A stretch of DNA of 64,000 nucleotides, taken from the NCBI GenBank assembly GCA_965649825.1, contig OZ287694.1, positions 1-64,000 on the forward strand, in the 5' to 3' direction. Shown piece after piece: positions 1 through 12,000 of the stretch. The stretch comes from Penicillus capitatus (lineage: Eukaryota; Chlorophyta). Every line of letters begins with the position of its first letter. The first letter of the stretch is position 1. The translations under genes were made by a program, and so were the position numbers. The notes beneath the pieces are model-generated. The model ran no database searches and had not been told where the DNA came from. It saw only the letters and a program-made list of their open reading frames with translations.

Positions 1-3000
1 CGCCACAGGCCGAGGACGCCGCCGTCGGTCGCCAAACTTGGGTCCCTTGGCATCCACTCGACCCCGCCGGCCCATCCCCACCCTCGCTCGACCACGTCGC
101 CGGCGTCATCGTGCACTTCCAGATCGTACTGACAGGTCAAATTACGGCTGATGTGACGTCTGGTGCCCGATTTCAACTCCGTACGACAGCGCCCAAAGCG
201 GGACAAACTTCCACCGACTGGCATCCGCGACGTGTCCCGAGGCGTCCCGCACCCGTCCGCGTCGAATTCCGCCCACGGCCGGCCCTCAGTACGTCGCAGT
301 TTGCCGAAATGTGGAATCCAGAAAGGCCGCGCCACAGGCCGAGGACGCCGCCGTCGGTCGCCAACCAAGGGTCCGTCCGCATCCACTCGACCCCGCCGAC
401 CCATCCCCACCCTCGCTCGACCACGTCGCCGGCGTCATCGTGCACTTCCAGATCGTACTGACAGGTCAAATTACGGCTGATGTGACGTTTGGTGCCCGAT
501 TTCAACTCCGTACGACAGCGCCCAAAGCGGGACAAACTTCCACCGACTGGCATCCGCGACGTGTCCCGAGGCGTCCCGCACCCGTCCGCGTCGAATTCCG
601 CCCACGGTCGGCCCTCAGTACGTCGCAGTTTGCCGAAATGTGGAATCCAGAAAGGCCGCGCCACAGGCCGAGGACGCCGCCGTCGGTCGCCAAACTTGGG
701 TCCCTTGGCATCCACTCGACCCCGCCGACCCATCCCCACCCTCGCTCGACCACGTCGCCGGCGTCATCGTGCACTTCCAGATCGTACTGACAGGTCAAAT
801 TACGGCTGATGTGACGTTTGGTGCCCGATTTCAACTCCGTACGACAGCGCCCAAAGCGGGACAAACTTCCACCGACTGGCATCCGCGACGTGTCCCGAGG
901 CGTCCCGCACCCGTCCGCGTCGAATTCCGCCCACGGCCGGCCCTCAGTACGTCGCAGTTTGCCGAAATGTGGAATCCAGAAAGGCCGCGCCACAGGCCGA
1001 GGACGCCGCCGTCGGGCTCCAACCAAGGGTCCCTTGGCATCCACTCGACCCCGCCGACCCATCCCCACCCTCGCTCGACCACGTCGCCGGCGTCATCGTG
1101 CACTTCCAGATCGTACTGACAGGTCAAATTACGGCTGATGTGACGTTTGGTGCCCGATTTCAACTCCGTACGACAGCGCCCAAAGCGGGACAAACTTCCA
1201 CCGACTGGCATCCGCGACGTGTCCCGAGGCGTCCCGCACCCGTCCGCGTCGAATTCCGCCCACGGCCGGCCCTCAGTACGTCGCAGTTTGCCGAAATGTG
1301 GAATCCAGAAAGGCCGCGCCACAGGCCGAGGACGCCGCCGTCGGTCGCCAAACTTGGGTCCCTTGGCATCCACTCGACCCCGCCGACCCATCCCCACCCT
1401 CGCTCGACCACGTCGCCGGCGTCATCGTGCACTTCCAGATCGTACTGACAGGTCAAATTACGGCTGATGTGACGTCTGGTGCCCGATTTCAACTCCGTAC
1501 GACAGCGCCCAAAGCGGGACAAACTTCCACCGACTGGCATCCGCGACGTGTCCCGAGGCGTCCCGCACCCGTCCGCGTCGAATTCCGCCGACGGCCGGCC
1601 CTCAGTACGTCGCAGTTTGCCGAAATGTGGAATCCAGAAAGGCCGCGCCACAGGCCGAGGACGCCGCCGTCGGTCGCCAAACTTGGGTCCGTCCGCATCC
1701 ACTCGACCCCGCCGACCCATCCCCACCCTCGCTCGACCACGTCGCCGGCGTCATCGTGCACTTCCAGATCGTACTGACAGGTCAAATTACGGCTGATGTG
1801 ACGTCTGGTGCCCGATTTCAACTCCGTACGACAGCGCCCAAAGCGGGACAAACTTCCACCGACTGGCATCCGCGACGTGTCCCGAGGCGTCCCGCACCCG
1901 TCCGCGTCGAATTCCGCCGACGGCCGGCCCTCAGTACGTCGCAGTTTGCCGAAATGTGGAATCCAGAAAGGCCGCGCCACAGGCCGAGGACGCCGCCGTC
2001 GGTCGCCAAACTTGGGTCCGTCCGCATCCACTCGACCCCGCCGACCCATCCCCACCCTCGCTCGACCACGTCGCCGGCGTCATCGTGCACTTCCAGATCG
2101 TACTGACAGGTCAAATTACGGCTGATGTGACGTCTGGTGCCCGATTTCAACTCCGTACGACAGCGCCCAAAGCGGGACAAACTTCCACCGACTGGCATCC
2201 GCGACGTGTCCCGAGGCGTCCCGCACCCGTCCGCGTCGAATTCCGCCCACGGCCGGCCCTCAGTACGTCGCAGTTTGCCGAAATGTGGAATCCAGAAAGG
2301 CCGCGCCACAGGCCGAGGACGCCGCCGTCGGTCGCCAAACTTGGGTCCCTTGGCATCCACTCGACCCCGCCGACCCATTCCCACCCTCGCTCGACCACGT
2401 CGCCGGCGTCATCGTGCACTTCCAGATCGTACTGACAGGTCAAATTACGGCTGATGTGACGTTTGGTGCCCGATTTCAACTCCGTACGACAGCGCCCAAA
2501 GCGGGACAAACTTCCACCGACTGGCATCCGCGACGTGTCCCGAGGCGTCCCGCACCCGTCCGCGTCGAATTCCGTCCACGGTCGGCCCTCAGTACGTCGC
2601 AGTTTGCCGAAATGTGGAATCCAGAAAGGCCGCGCCACAGGCCGAGGACGCCGCCGTCGGTCGCCAAACTTGGGTCCCTTGGCATCCACTCGACCCCGCC
2701 GACCCATCCCCACCCTCGCTCGACCACGTCGCCGGCGTCATCGTGCACTTCCAGATCGTACTGACAGGTCAAATTACGGCTGATGTGACGTCTGGTGCCC
2801 GATTTCAACTCCGTACGACAGCGCCCAAAGCGGGACAAACTTCCACCGACTGGCATCCGCGACGTGTCCCGAGGCGTCCCGCACCCGTCCGCGTCGAATT
2901 CCGCCGACGGCCGGCCCTCAGTACGTCGCAGTTTGCCGAAATGTGGAATCCAGAAAGGCCGCGCCACAGGCCGAGGACGCCGCCGTCGGTCGCCAAACTT

Positions 3001-6000
3001 GGGTCCCTTGGCATCCACTCGACCCCGCCGACCCATCCCCACCCTCGCTCGACCACGTCGCCGGCGTCATCGTGCACTTCCAGATCGTACTGACAGGTCA
3101 AATTACGGCTGATGTGACGTCTGGTGCCCGATTTCAACTCCGTACGACAGCGCCCAAAGCGGGACAAACTTCCACCGACTGGCATCCGCGACGTGTCCCG
3201 AGGCGTCCCGCACCCGTCCGCGTCGAATTCCGCCCACGGCCGGCCCTCAGTACGTCGCAGTTTGCCGAAATGTGGAATCCAGAAAGGCCGCGCCACAGGC
3301 CGAGGACGCCGCCGTCGGTCGCCAAACTTGGGTCCCTTGGCATCCACTCGACCCCGCCGGCCCATCCCCACCCTCGCTCGACCACGTCGCCGGCGTCATC
3401 GTGCACTTCCAGATCGTACTGACAGGTCAAATTACGGCTGATGTGACGTCTGGTGCCCGATTTCAACTCCGTACGACAGCGCCCAAAGCGGGACAAACTT
3501 CCACCGACTGGCATCCGCGACGTGTCCCGAGGCGTCCCGCACCCGTCCGCGTCGAATTCCGCCCACGGCCGGCCCTCAGTACGTCGCAGTTTGCCGAAAT
3601 GTGGAATCCAGAAAGGCCGCGCCACAGGCCGAGGACGCCGCCGTCGGTCGCCAACCAAGGGTCCGTCCGCATCCACTCGACCCCGCCGACCCATCCCCAC
3701 CCTCGCTCGACCACGTCGCCGGCGTCATCGTGCACTTCCAGATCGTACTGACAGGTCAAATTACGGCTGATGTGACGTTTGGTGCCCGATTTCAACTCCG
3801 TACGACAGCGCCCAAAGCGGGACAAACTTCCACCGACTGGCATCCGCGACGTGTCCCGAGGCGTCCCGCACCCGTCCGCGTCGAATTCCGCCGACGGCCG
3901 GCCCTCAGTACGTCGCAGTTTGCCGAAATGTGGAATCCAGAAAGGCCGCGCCACAGGCCGAGGACGCCGCCGTCGGGCTCCAACCAAGGGTCCGTCCGCA
4001 TCCACTCGACCCCGCCGACCCATCCCCACCCTCGCTCGACCACGTCGCCGGCGTCATCGTGCACTTCCAGATCGTACTGACAGGTCAAATTACGGCTGAT
4101 GTGACGTCTGGTGCCCGATTTCAACTCCGTACGACAGCGCCCAAAGCGGGACAAACTTCCACCGACTGGCATCCGCGACGTGTCCCGAGGCGTCCCGCAC
4201 CCGTCCGCGTCGAATTCCGCCCACGGTCGGCCCTCAGTACGTCGCAGTTTGCCGAAATGTGGAATCCAGAAAGGCCGCGCCACAGGCCGAGGACGCCGCC
4301 GTCGGTCGCCAAACTTGGGTCCCTTGGCATCCACTCGACCCCGCCGACCCATCCCCACCCTCGCTCGACCACGTCGCCGGCGTCATCGTGCACTTCCAGA
4401 TCGTACTGACAGGTCAAATTACGGCTGATGTGACGTCTGGTGCCCGATTTCAACTCCGTACGACAGCGCCCAAAGCGGGACAAACTTCCACCGACTGGCA
4501 TCCGCGACGTGTCCCGAGGCGTCCCGCACCCGTCCGCGTCGAATTCCGCCCACGGTCGGCCCTCAGTACGTCGCAGTTTGCCGAAATGTGGAATCCGGAA
4601 GGGTCGTGCCACAGGCCGAGGACGCCGCCGTCGGTCGCCAAACTTGGGTCCCTTGGCATCCACTCGACCCCGCCGACCCATCCCCACCCTCGCTCGACCA
4701 CGTCGCCGGCGTCATCGTGCACTTCCAGATCGTACTGACAGGTCAAATTACGGCTGATGTGACGTCTGGTGCCCGATTTCAACTCCGTACGACAGCGCCC
4801 AAAGCGGGACAAACTTCCACCGACTGGCATCCGCGACGTGTCCCGAGGCGTCCCGCACCCGTCCGCGTCGAATTCCGCCGACGGCCGGCCCTCAGTACGT
4901 CGCAGTTTGCCGAAATGTGGAATCCAGAAAGGCCGCGCCGCAGGCCGAGGACGCCGCCGTCGGGCTCCAACCAAGGGTCCGTCCGCATCCACTCGACCCC
5001 GCCGACCCATCCCCACCCTCGCTCGACCACGTCGCCGGCGTCATCGTGCACTTCCAGATCGTACTGACAGGTCAAATTACGGCTGATGTGACGTCTGGTG
5101 CCCGATTTCAACTCCGTACGACAGCGCCCAAAGCGGGACAAACTTCCACCGACTGGCATCCGCGACGTGTCCCGAGGCGTCCCGCACCCGTCCGCGTCGA
5201 ATTCCGCCGACGGCCGGCCCTCAGTACGTCGCAGTTTGCCGAAATGTGGAATCCAGAAAGGCCGCGCCACAGGCCGAGGACGCCGCCGTCGGTCGCCAAA
5301 CTTGGGTCCCTTGGCATCCACTCGACCCCGCCGACCCATCCCCACCCTCGCTCGACCACGTCGCCGGCGTCATCGTGCACTTCCAGATCGTACTGACAGG
5401 TCAAATTACGGCTGATGTGACGTCTGGTGCCCGATTTCAACTCCGTACGACAGCGCCCAAAGCGGGACAAACTTCCACCGACTGGCATCCGCGACGTGTC
5501 CCGAGGCGTCCCGCACCCGTCCGCGTCGAATTCCGCCCACGGCCGGCCCTCAGTACGTCGCAGTTTGCCGAAATGTGGAATCCAGAAAGGCCGCGCCACA
5601 GGCCGAGGACGCCGCCGTCGGTCGCCAAACTTGGGTCCCTTGGCATCCACTCGACCCCGCCGACCCATCCCCACCCTCGCTCGACCACGTCGCCGGCGTC
5701 ATCGTGCACTTCCAGATCGTACTGACAGGTCAAATTACGGCTGATGTGACGTCTGGTGCCCGATTTCAACTCCGTACGACAGCGCCCAAAGCGGGACAAA
5801 CTTCCACCGACTGGCATCCGCGACGTGTCCCGAGGCGTCCCGCACCCGTCCGCGTCGAATTCCGCCGACGGCCGGCCCTCAGTACGTCGCAGTTTGCCGA
5901 AATGTGGAATCCAGAAAGGCCGCGCCACAGGCCGAGGACGCCGCCGTCGGGCTCCAACCAAGGGTCCGTCCGCATCCACTCGACCCCGCCGACCCATCCC

Positions 6001-9000
6001 CACCCTCGCTCGACCACGTCGCCGGCGTCATCGTGCACTTCCAGATCGTACTGACAGGTCAAATTACAGCTGATGTGACGTCTGGTGCCCGATTTCAACT
6101 CCGTACGACAGCGCCCAAAGCGGGACAAACTTCCACCGACTGGCATCCGCGACGTGTCCCGAGGCGTCCCGCACCCGTCCGCGTCGAATTCCGCCCACGG
6201 TCGGCCCTCAGTACGTCGCAGTTTGCCGAAATGTGGAATCCAGAAAGGCCGCGCCACAGGCCGAGGACGCCGCCGTCGGTCGCCAAACTTGGGTCCCTTG
6301 GCATCCACTCGACCCCGCCGACCCATCCCCACCCTCGCTCGACCACGTCGCCGGCGTCATCGTGCACTTCCAGATCGTACTGACAGGTCAAATTACGGCT
6401 GATGTGACGTCTGGTGCCCGATTTCAACTCCGTACGACAGCGCCCAAAGCGGGACAAACTTCCACCGACTGGCATCCGCGACGTGTCCCGAGGCGTCCCG
6501 CACCCGTCCGCGTCGAATTCCGCCCACGGTCGGCCCTCAGTACGTCGCAGTTTGCCGAAATGTCGAATCCAGAAAGGCCGCGCCACAGGCCGAGGACGCC
6601 GCCGTCGGGCTCCAACCAAGGGTCCGTCCGCATCCACTCGACCCCGCCGACCCATCCCCACCCTCGCTCGACCACGTCGCCGGCGTCATCGTGCACTTCC
6701 AGATCGTACTGACAGGTCAAATTACGGCTGATGTGACGTTTGGTGCCCGATTTCAACTCCGTACGACAGCGCCCAAAGCGGGACAAACTTCCACCGACTG
6801 GCATCCGCGACGTGTCCCGAGGCGTCCCGCACCCGTCCGCGTCGAATTCCGCCGACGGCCGGCCCTCAGTACGTCGCAGTTTGCCGAAATGTGGAATCCA
6901 GAAAGGCCGCGCCGCAGGCCGAGGACGCCGCCGTCGGTCGCCAAACTTGGGTCCCTTGGCATCCACTCGACCCCGCCGACCCATCCCCACCCTCGCTCGA
7001 CCACGTCGCCGGCGTCATCGTGCACTTCCAGATCGTACTGACAGGTCAAATTACGGCTGATGTGACGTTTGGTGCCCTATTTCAACTCCGTACGACAGCG
7101 CCCAAAGCGGGACAAACTTCCACCGACTGGCATCCGCGACGTGTCCCGAGGCGTCCCGCACCCGTCCGCGTCGAATTCCGCCCACGGCCGGCCCTCAGTA
7201 CGTCGCAGTTTGCCGAAATGTGGAATCCAGAAAGGCCGCGCCACAGGCCGAGGACGCCGCCGTCGGTCGCCAAACTTGGGTCCCTTGGCATCCACTCGAC
7301 CCCGCCGACCCATTCCCACCCTCGCTCGACCACGTCGCCGGCGTCATCGTGCACTTCCAGATCGTACTGACAGGTCAAATTACGGCTGATGTGACGTCTG
7401 GTGCCCGATTTCAACTCCGTACGACAGCGCCCAAAGCGGGACAAACTTCCACCGACTGGCATCCGCGACGTGTCCCGAGGCGTCCCGCACCCGTCCGCGT
7501 CGAATTCCGCCGACGGCCGGCCCTCAGTACGTCGCAGTTTGCCGAAATGTGGAATCCAGAAAGGCCGCGCCGCAGGCCGAGGACGCCGCCGTCGGTCGCC
7601 AAACTTGGGTCCCTTGGCATCCACTCGACCCCGCCGACCCATCCCCACCCTCGCTCGACCACGTCGCCGGCGTCATCGTGCACTTCCAGATCGTACTGAC
7701 AGGTCAAATTACGGCTGATGTGACGTCTGGTGCCCGATTTCAACTCCGTACGACAGCGCCCAAAGCGGGACAAACTTCCACCGACTGGCATCCGCGACGT
7801 GTCCCGAGGCGTCCCGCACCCGTCCGCGTCGAATTCCGCCGACGGCCGGCCCTCAGTACGTCGCAGTTTGCCGAAATGTGGAATCCAGAAAGGCCGCGCC
7901 ACAGGCCGAGGACGCCGCCGTCGGTCGCCAAACTTGGGTCCCTTGGCATCCACTCGACCCCGCCGACCCATCCCCACCCTCGCTCGACCACGTCGCCGGC
8001 GTCATCGTGCACTTCCAGATCGTACTGACAGGTCAAATTACGGCTGATGTGACGTCTGGTGCCCGATTTCAACTCCGTACGACAGCGCCCAAAGCGGGAC
8101 AAACTTCCACCGACTGGCATCCGCGACGTGTCCCGAGGCGTCCCGCACCCGTCCGCGTCGAATTCCGCCCACGGCCGGCCCTCAGTACGTCGCAGTTTGC
8201 CGAAATGTGGAATCCAGAAAGGCCGCGCCACAGGCCGAGGACGCCGCCGTCGGTCGCCAAACTTGGGTCCCTTGGCATCCACTCGACCCCGCCGACCCAT
8301 CCCCACCCTCGCTCGACCACGTCGCCGGCGTCATCGTGCACTTCCAGATCGTACTGACAGGTCAAATTACGGCTGATGTGACGTCTGGTGCCCGATTTCA
8401 ACTCCGTACGACAGCGCCCAAAGCGGGACAAACTTCCACCGACTGGCATCCGCGACGTGTCCCGAGGCGTCCCGCACCCGTCCGCGTCGAATTCCGCCGA
8501 CGGCCGGCCCTCAGTACGTCGCAGTTTGCCGAAATGTGGAATCCAGAAAGGCCGCGCCACAGGCCGAGGACGCCGCCGTCGGTCGCCAAACTTGGGTCCC
8601 TTGGCATCCACTCGACCCCGCCGACCCATCCCCACCCTCGCTCGACCACGTCGCCGGCGTCATCGTGCACTTCCAGATCGTACTGACAGGTCAAATTACG
8701 GCTGATGTGACGTCTGGTGCCCGATTTCAACTCCGTACGACAGCGCCCAAAGCGGGACAAACTTCCACCGACTGGCATCCGCGACGTGTCCCGAGGCGTC
8801 CCGCACCCGTCCGCGTCGAATTCCGCCGACGGCCGGCCCTCAGTACGTCGCAGTTTGCCGAAATGTGGAATCCAGAAAGGCCGCGCCACAGGCCGAGGAC
8901 GCCGCCGTCGGTCGCCAAACTTGGGTCCCTTGGCATCCACTCGACCCCGCCGACCCATCCCCACCCTCGCTCGACCACGTCGCCGGCGTCATCGTGCACT

Positions 9001-12000
9001 TCCAGATCGTACTGACAGGTCAAATTACGGCTGATGTGACGTCTGGTGCCCGATTTCAACTCCGTACGACAGCGCCCAAAGCGGGACAAACTTCCACCGA
9101 CTGGCATCCGCGACGTGTCCCGAGGCGTCCCGCACCCGTCCGCGTCGAATTCCGCCCACGGCCGGCCCTCAGTACGTCGCAGTTTGCCGAAATGTGGAAT
9201 CCAGAAAGGCCGCGCCACAGGCCGAGGACGCCGCCGTCGGTCGCCAAACTTGGGTCCCTTGGCATCCACTCGACCCCGCCGACCCATCCCCACCCTCGCT
9301 CGACCACGTCGCCGGCGTCATCGTGCACTTCCAGATCGTACTGACAGGTCAAATTACGGCTGATGTGACGTCTGGTGCCCGATTTCAACTCCGTACGACA
9401 GCGCCCAAAGCGGGACAAACTTCCACCGACTGGCATCCGCGACGTGTCCCGAGGCGTCCCGCACCCGTCCGCGTCGAATTCCGCCGACGGCCGGCCCTCA
9501 GTACGTCGCAGTTTGCCGAAATGTGGAATCCAGAAAGGCCGCGCCACAGGCCGAGGACGCCGCCGTCGGTCGCCAAACTTGGGTCCCTTGGCATCCACTC
9601 GACCCCGCCGACCCATCCCCACCCTCGCTCGACCACGTCGCCGGCGTCATCGTGCACTTCCAGATCGTACTGACAGGTCAAATTACGGCTGATGTGACGT
9701 CTGGTGCCCGATTTCAACTCCGTACGACAGCGCCCAAAGCGGGACAAACTTCCACCGACTGGCATCCGCGACGTGTCCCGAGGCGTCCCGCACCCGTCCG
9801 CGTCGAATTCCGCCCACGGCCGGCCCTCAGTACGTCGCAGTTTGCCGAAATGTGGAATCCAGAAAGGCCGCGCCACAGGCCGAGGACGCCGCCGTCGGTC
9901 GCCAAACTTGGGTCCCTTGGCATCCACTCGACCCCGCCGACCCATCCCCACCCTCGCTCGACCACGTCGCCGGCGTCATCGTGCACTTCCAGATCGTACT
10001 GACAGGTCAAATTACGGCTGATGTGACGTCTGGTGCCCGATTTCAACTCCGTACGACAGCGCCCAAAGCGGGACAAACTTCCACCGACTGGCATCCGCGA
10101 CGTGTCCCGAGGCGTCCCGCACCCGTCCGCGTCGAATTCCGCCCACGGCCGGCCCTCAGTACGTCGCAGTTTGCCGAAATGTGGAATCCAGAAAGGCCGC
10201 GCCACAGGCCGAGGACGCCGCCGTCGGTCGCCAACCAAGGGTCCGTCCGCATCCACTCGACCCCGCCGACCCATCCCCACCCTCGCTCGACCACGTCGCC
10301 GGCGTCATCGTGCACTTCCAGATCGTACTGACAGGTCAAATTACGGCTGATGTGACGTTTGGTGCCCGATTTCAACTCCGTACGACAGCGCCCAAAGCGG
10401 GACAAACTTCCACCGACTGGCATCCGCGACGTGTCCCGAGGCGTCCCGCACCCGTCCGCGTCGAATTCCGCCGACGGCCGGCCCTCAGTACGTCGCAGTT
10501 TGCCGAAATGTGGAATCCAGAAAGGCCGCGCCACAGGCCGAGGACGCCGCCGTCGGGCTCCAACCAAGGGTCCGTCCGCATCCACTCGACCCCGCCGACC
10601 CATCCCCACCCTCGCTCGACCACGTCGCCGGCGTCATCGTGCACTTCCAGATCGTACTGACAGGTCAAATTACGGCTGATGTGACGTCTGGTGCCCGATT
10701 TCAACTCCGTACGACAGCGCCCAAAGCGGGACAAACTTCCACCGACTGGCATCCGCGACGTGTCCCGAGGCGTCCCGCACCCGTCCGCGTCGAATTCCGC
10801 CCACGGTCGGCCCTCAGTACGTCGCAGTTTGCCGAAATGTGGAATCCGGAAGGGTCGTGCCACAGGCCGAGGACGCCGCCGTCGGTCGCCAAACTTGGGT
10901 CCCTTGGCATCCACTCGACCCCGCCGACCCATCCCCACCCTCGCTCGACCACGTCGCCGGCGTCATCGTGCACTTCCAGATCGTACTGACAGGTCAAATT
11001 ACGGCTGATGTGACGTTTGGTGCCCGATTTCAACTCCGTACGACAGCGCCCAAAGCGGGACAAACTTCCACCGACTGGCATCCGCGACGTGTCCCGAGGC
11101 GTCCCGCACCCGTCCGCGTCGAATTCCGCCGACGGCCGGCCCTCAGTACGTCGCAGTTTGCCGAAATGTGGAATCCAGAAAGGCCGCGCCACAGGCCGAG
11201 GACGCCGCCGTCGGGCTCCAACCAAGGGTCCGTCCGCATCCACTCGACCCCGCCGACCCATCCCCACCCTCGCTCGACCACGTCGCCGGCGTCATCGTGC
11301 ACTTCCAGATCGTACTGACAGGTCAAATTACAGCTGATGTGACGTCTGGTGCCCGATTTCAACTCCGTACGACAGCGCCCAAAGCGGGACAAACTTCCAC
11401 CGACTGGCATCCGCGACGTGTCCCGAGGCGTCCCGCACCCGTCCGCGTCGAATTCCGCCCACGGTCGGCCCTCAGTACGTCGCAGTTTGCCGAAATGTGG
11501 AATCCAGAAAGGCCGCGCCACAGGCCGAGGACGCCGCCGTCGGTCGCCAAACTTGGGTCCCTTGGCATCCACTCGACCCCGCCGACCCATCCCCACCCTC
11601 GCTCGACCACGTCGCCGGCGTCATCGTGCACTTCCAGATCGTACTGACAGGTCAAATTACGGCTGATGTGACGTCTGGTGCCCGATTTCAACTCCGTACG
11701 ACAGCGCCCAAAGCGGGACAAACTTCCACCGACTGGCATCCGCGACGTGTCCCGAGGCGTCCCGCACCCGTCCGCGTCGAATTCCGCCCACGGTCGGCCC
11801 TCAGTACGTCGCAGTTTGCCGAAATGTCGAATCCAGAAAGGCCGCGCCACAGGCCGAGGACGCCGCCGTCGGGCTCCAACCAAGGGTCCGTCCGCATCCA
11901 CTCGACCCCGCCGACCCATCCCCACCCTCGCTCGACCACGTCGCCGGCGTCATCGTGCACTTCCAGATCGTACTGACAGGTCAAATTACAGCTGATGTGA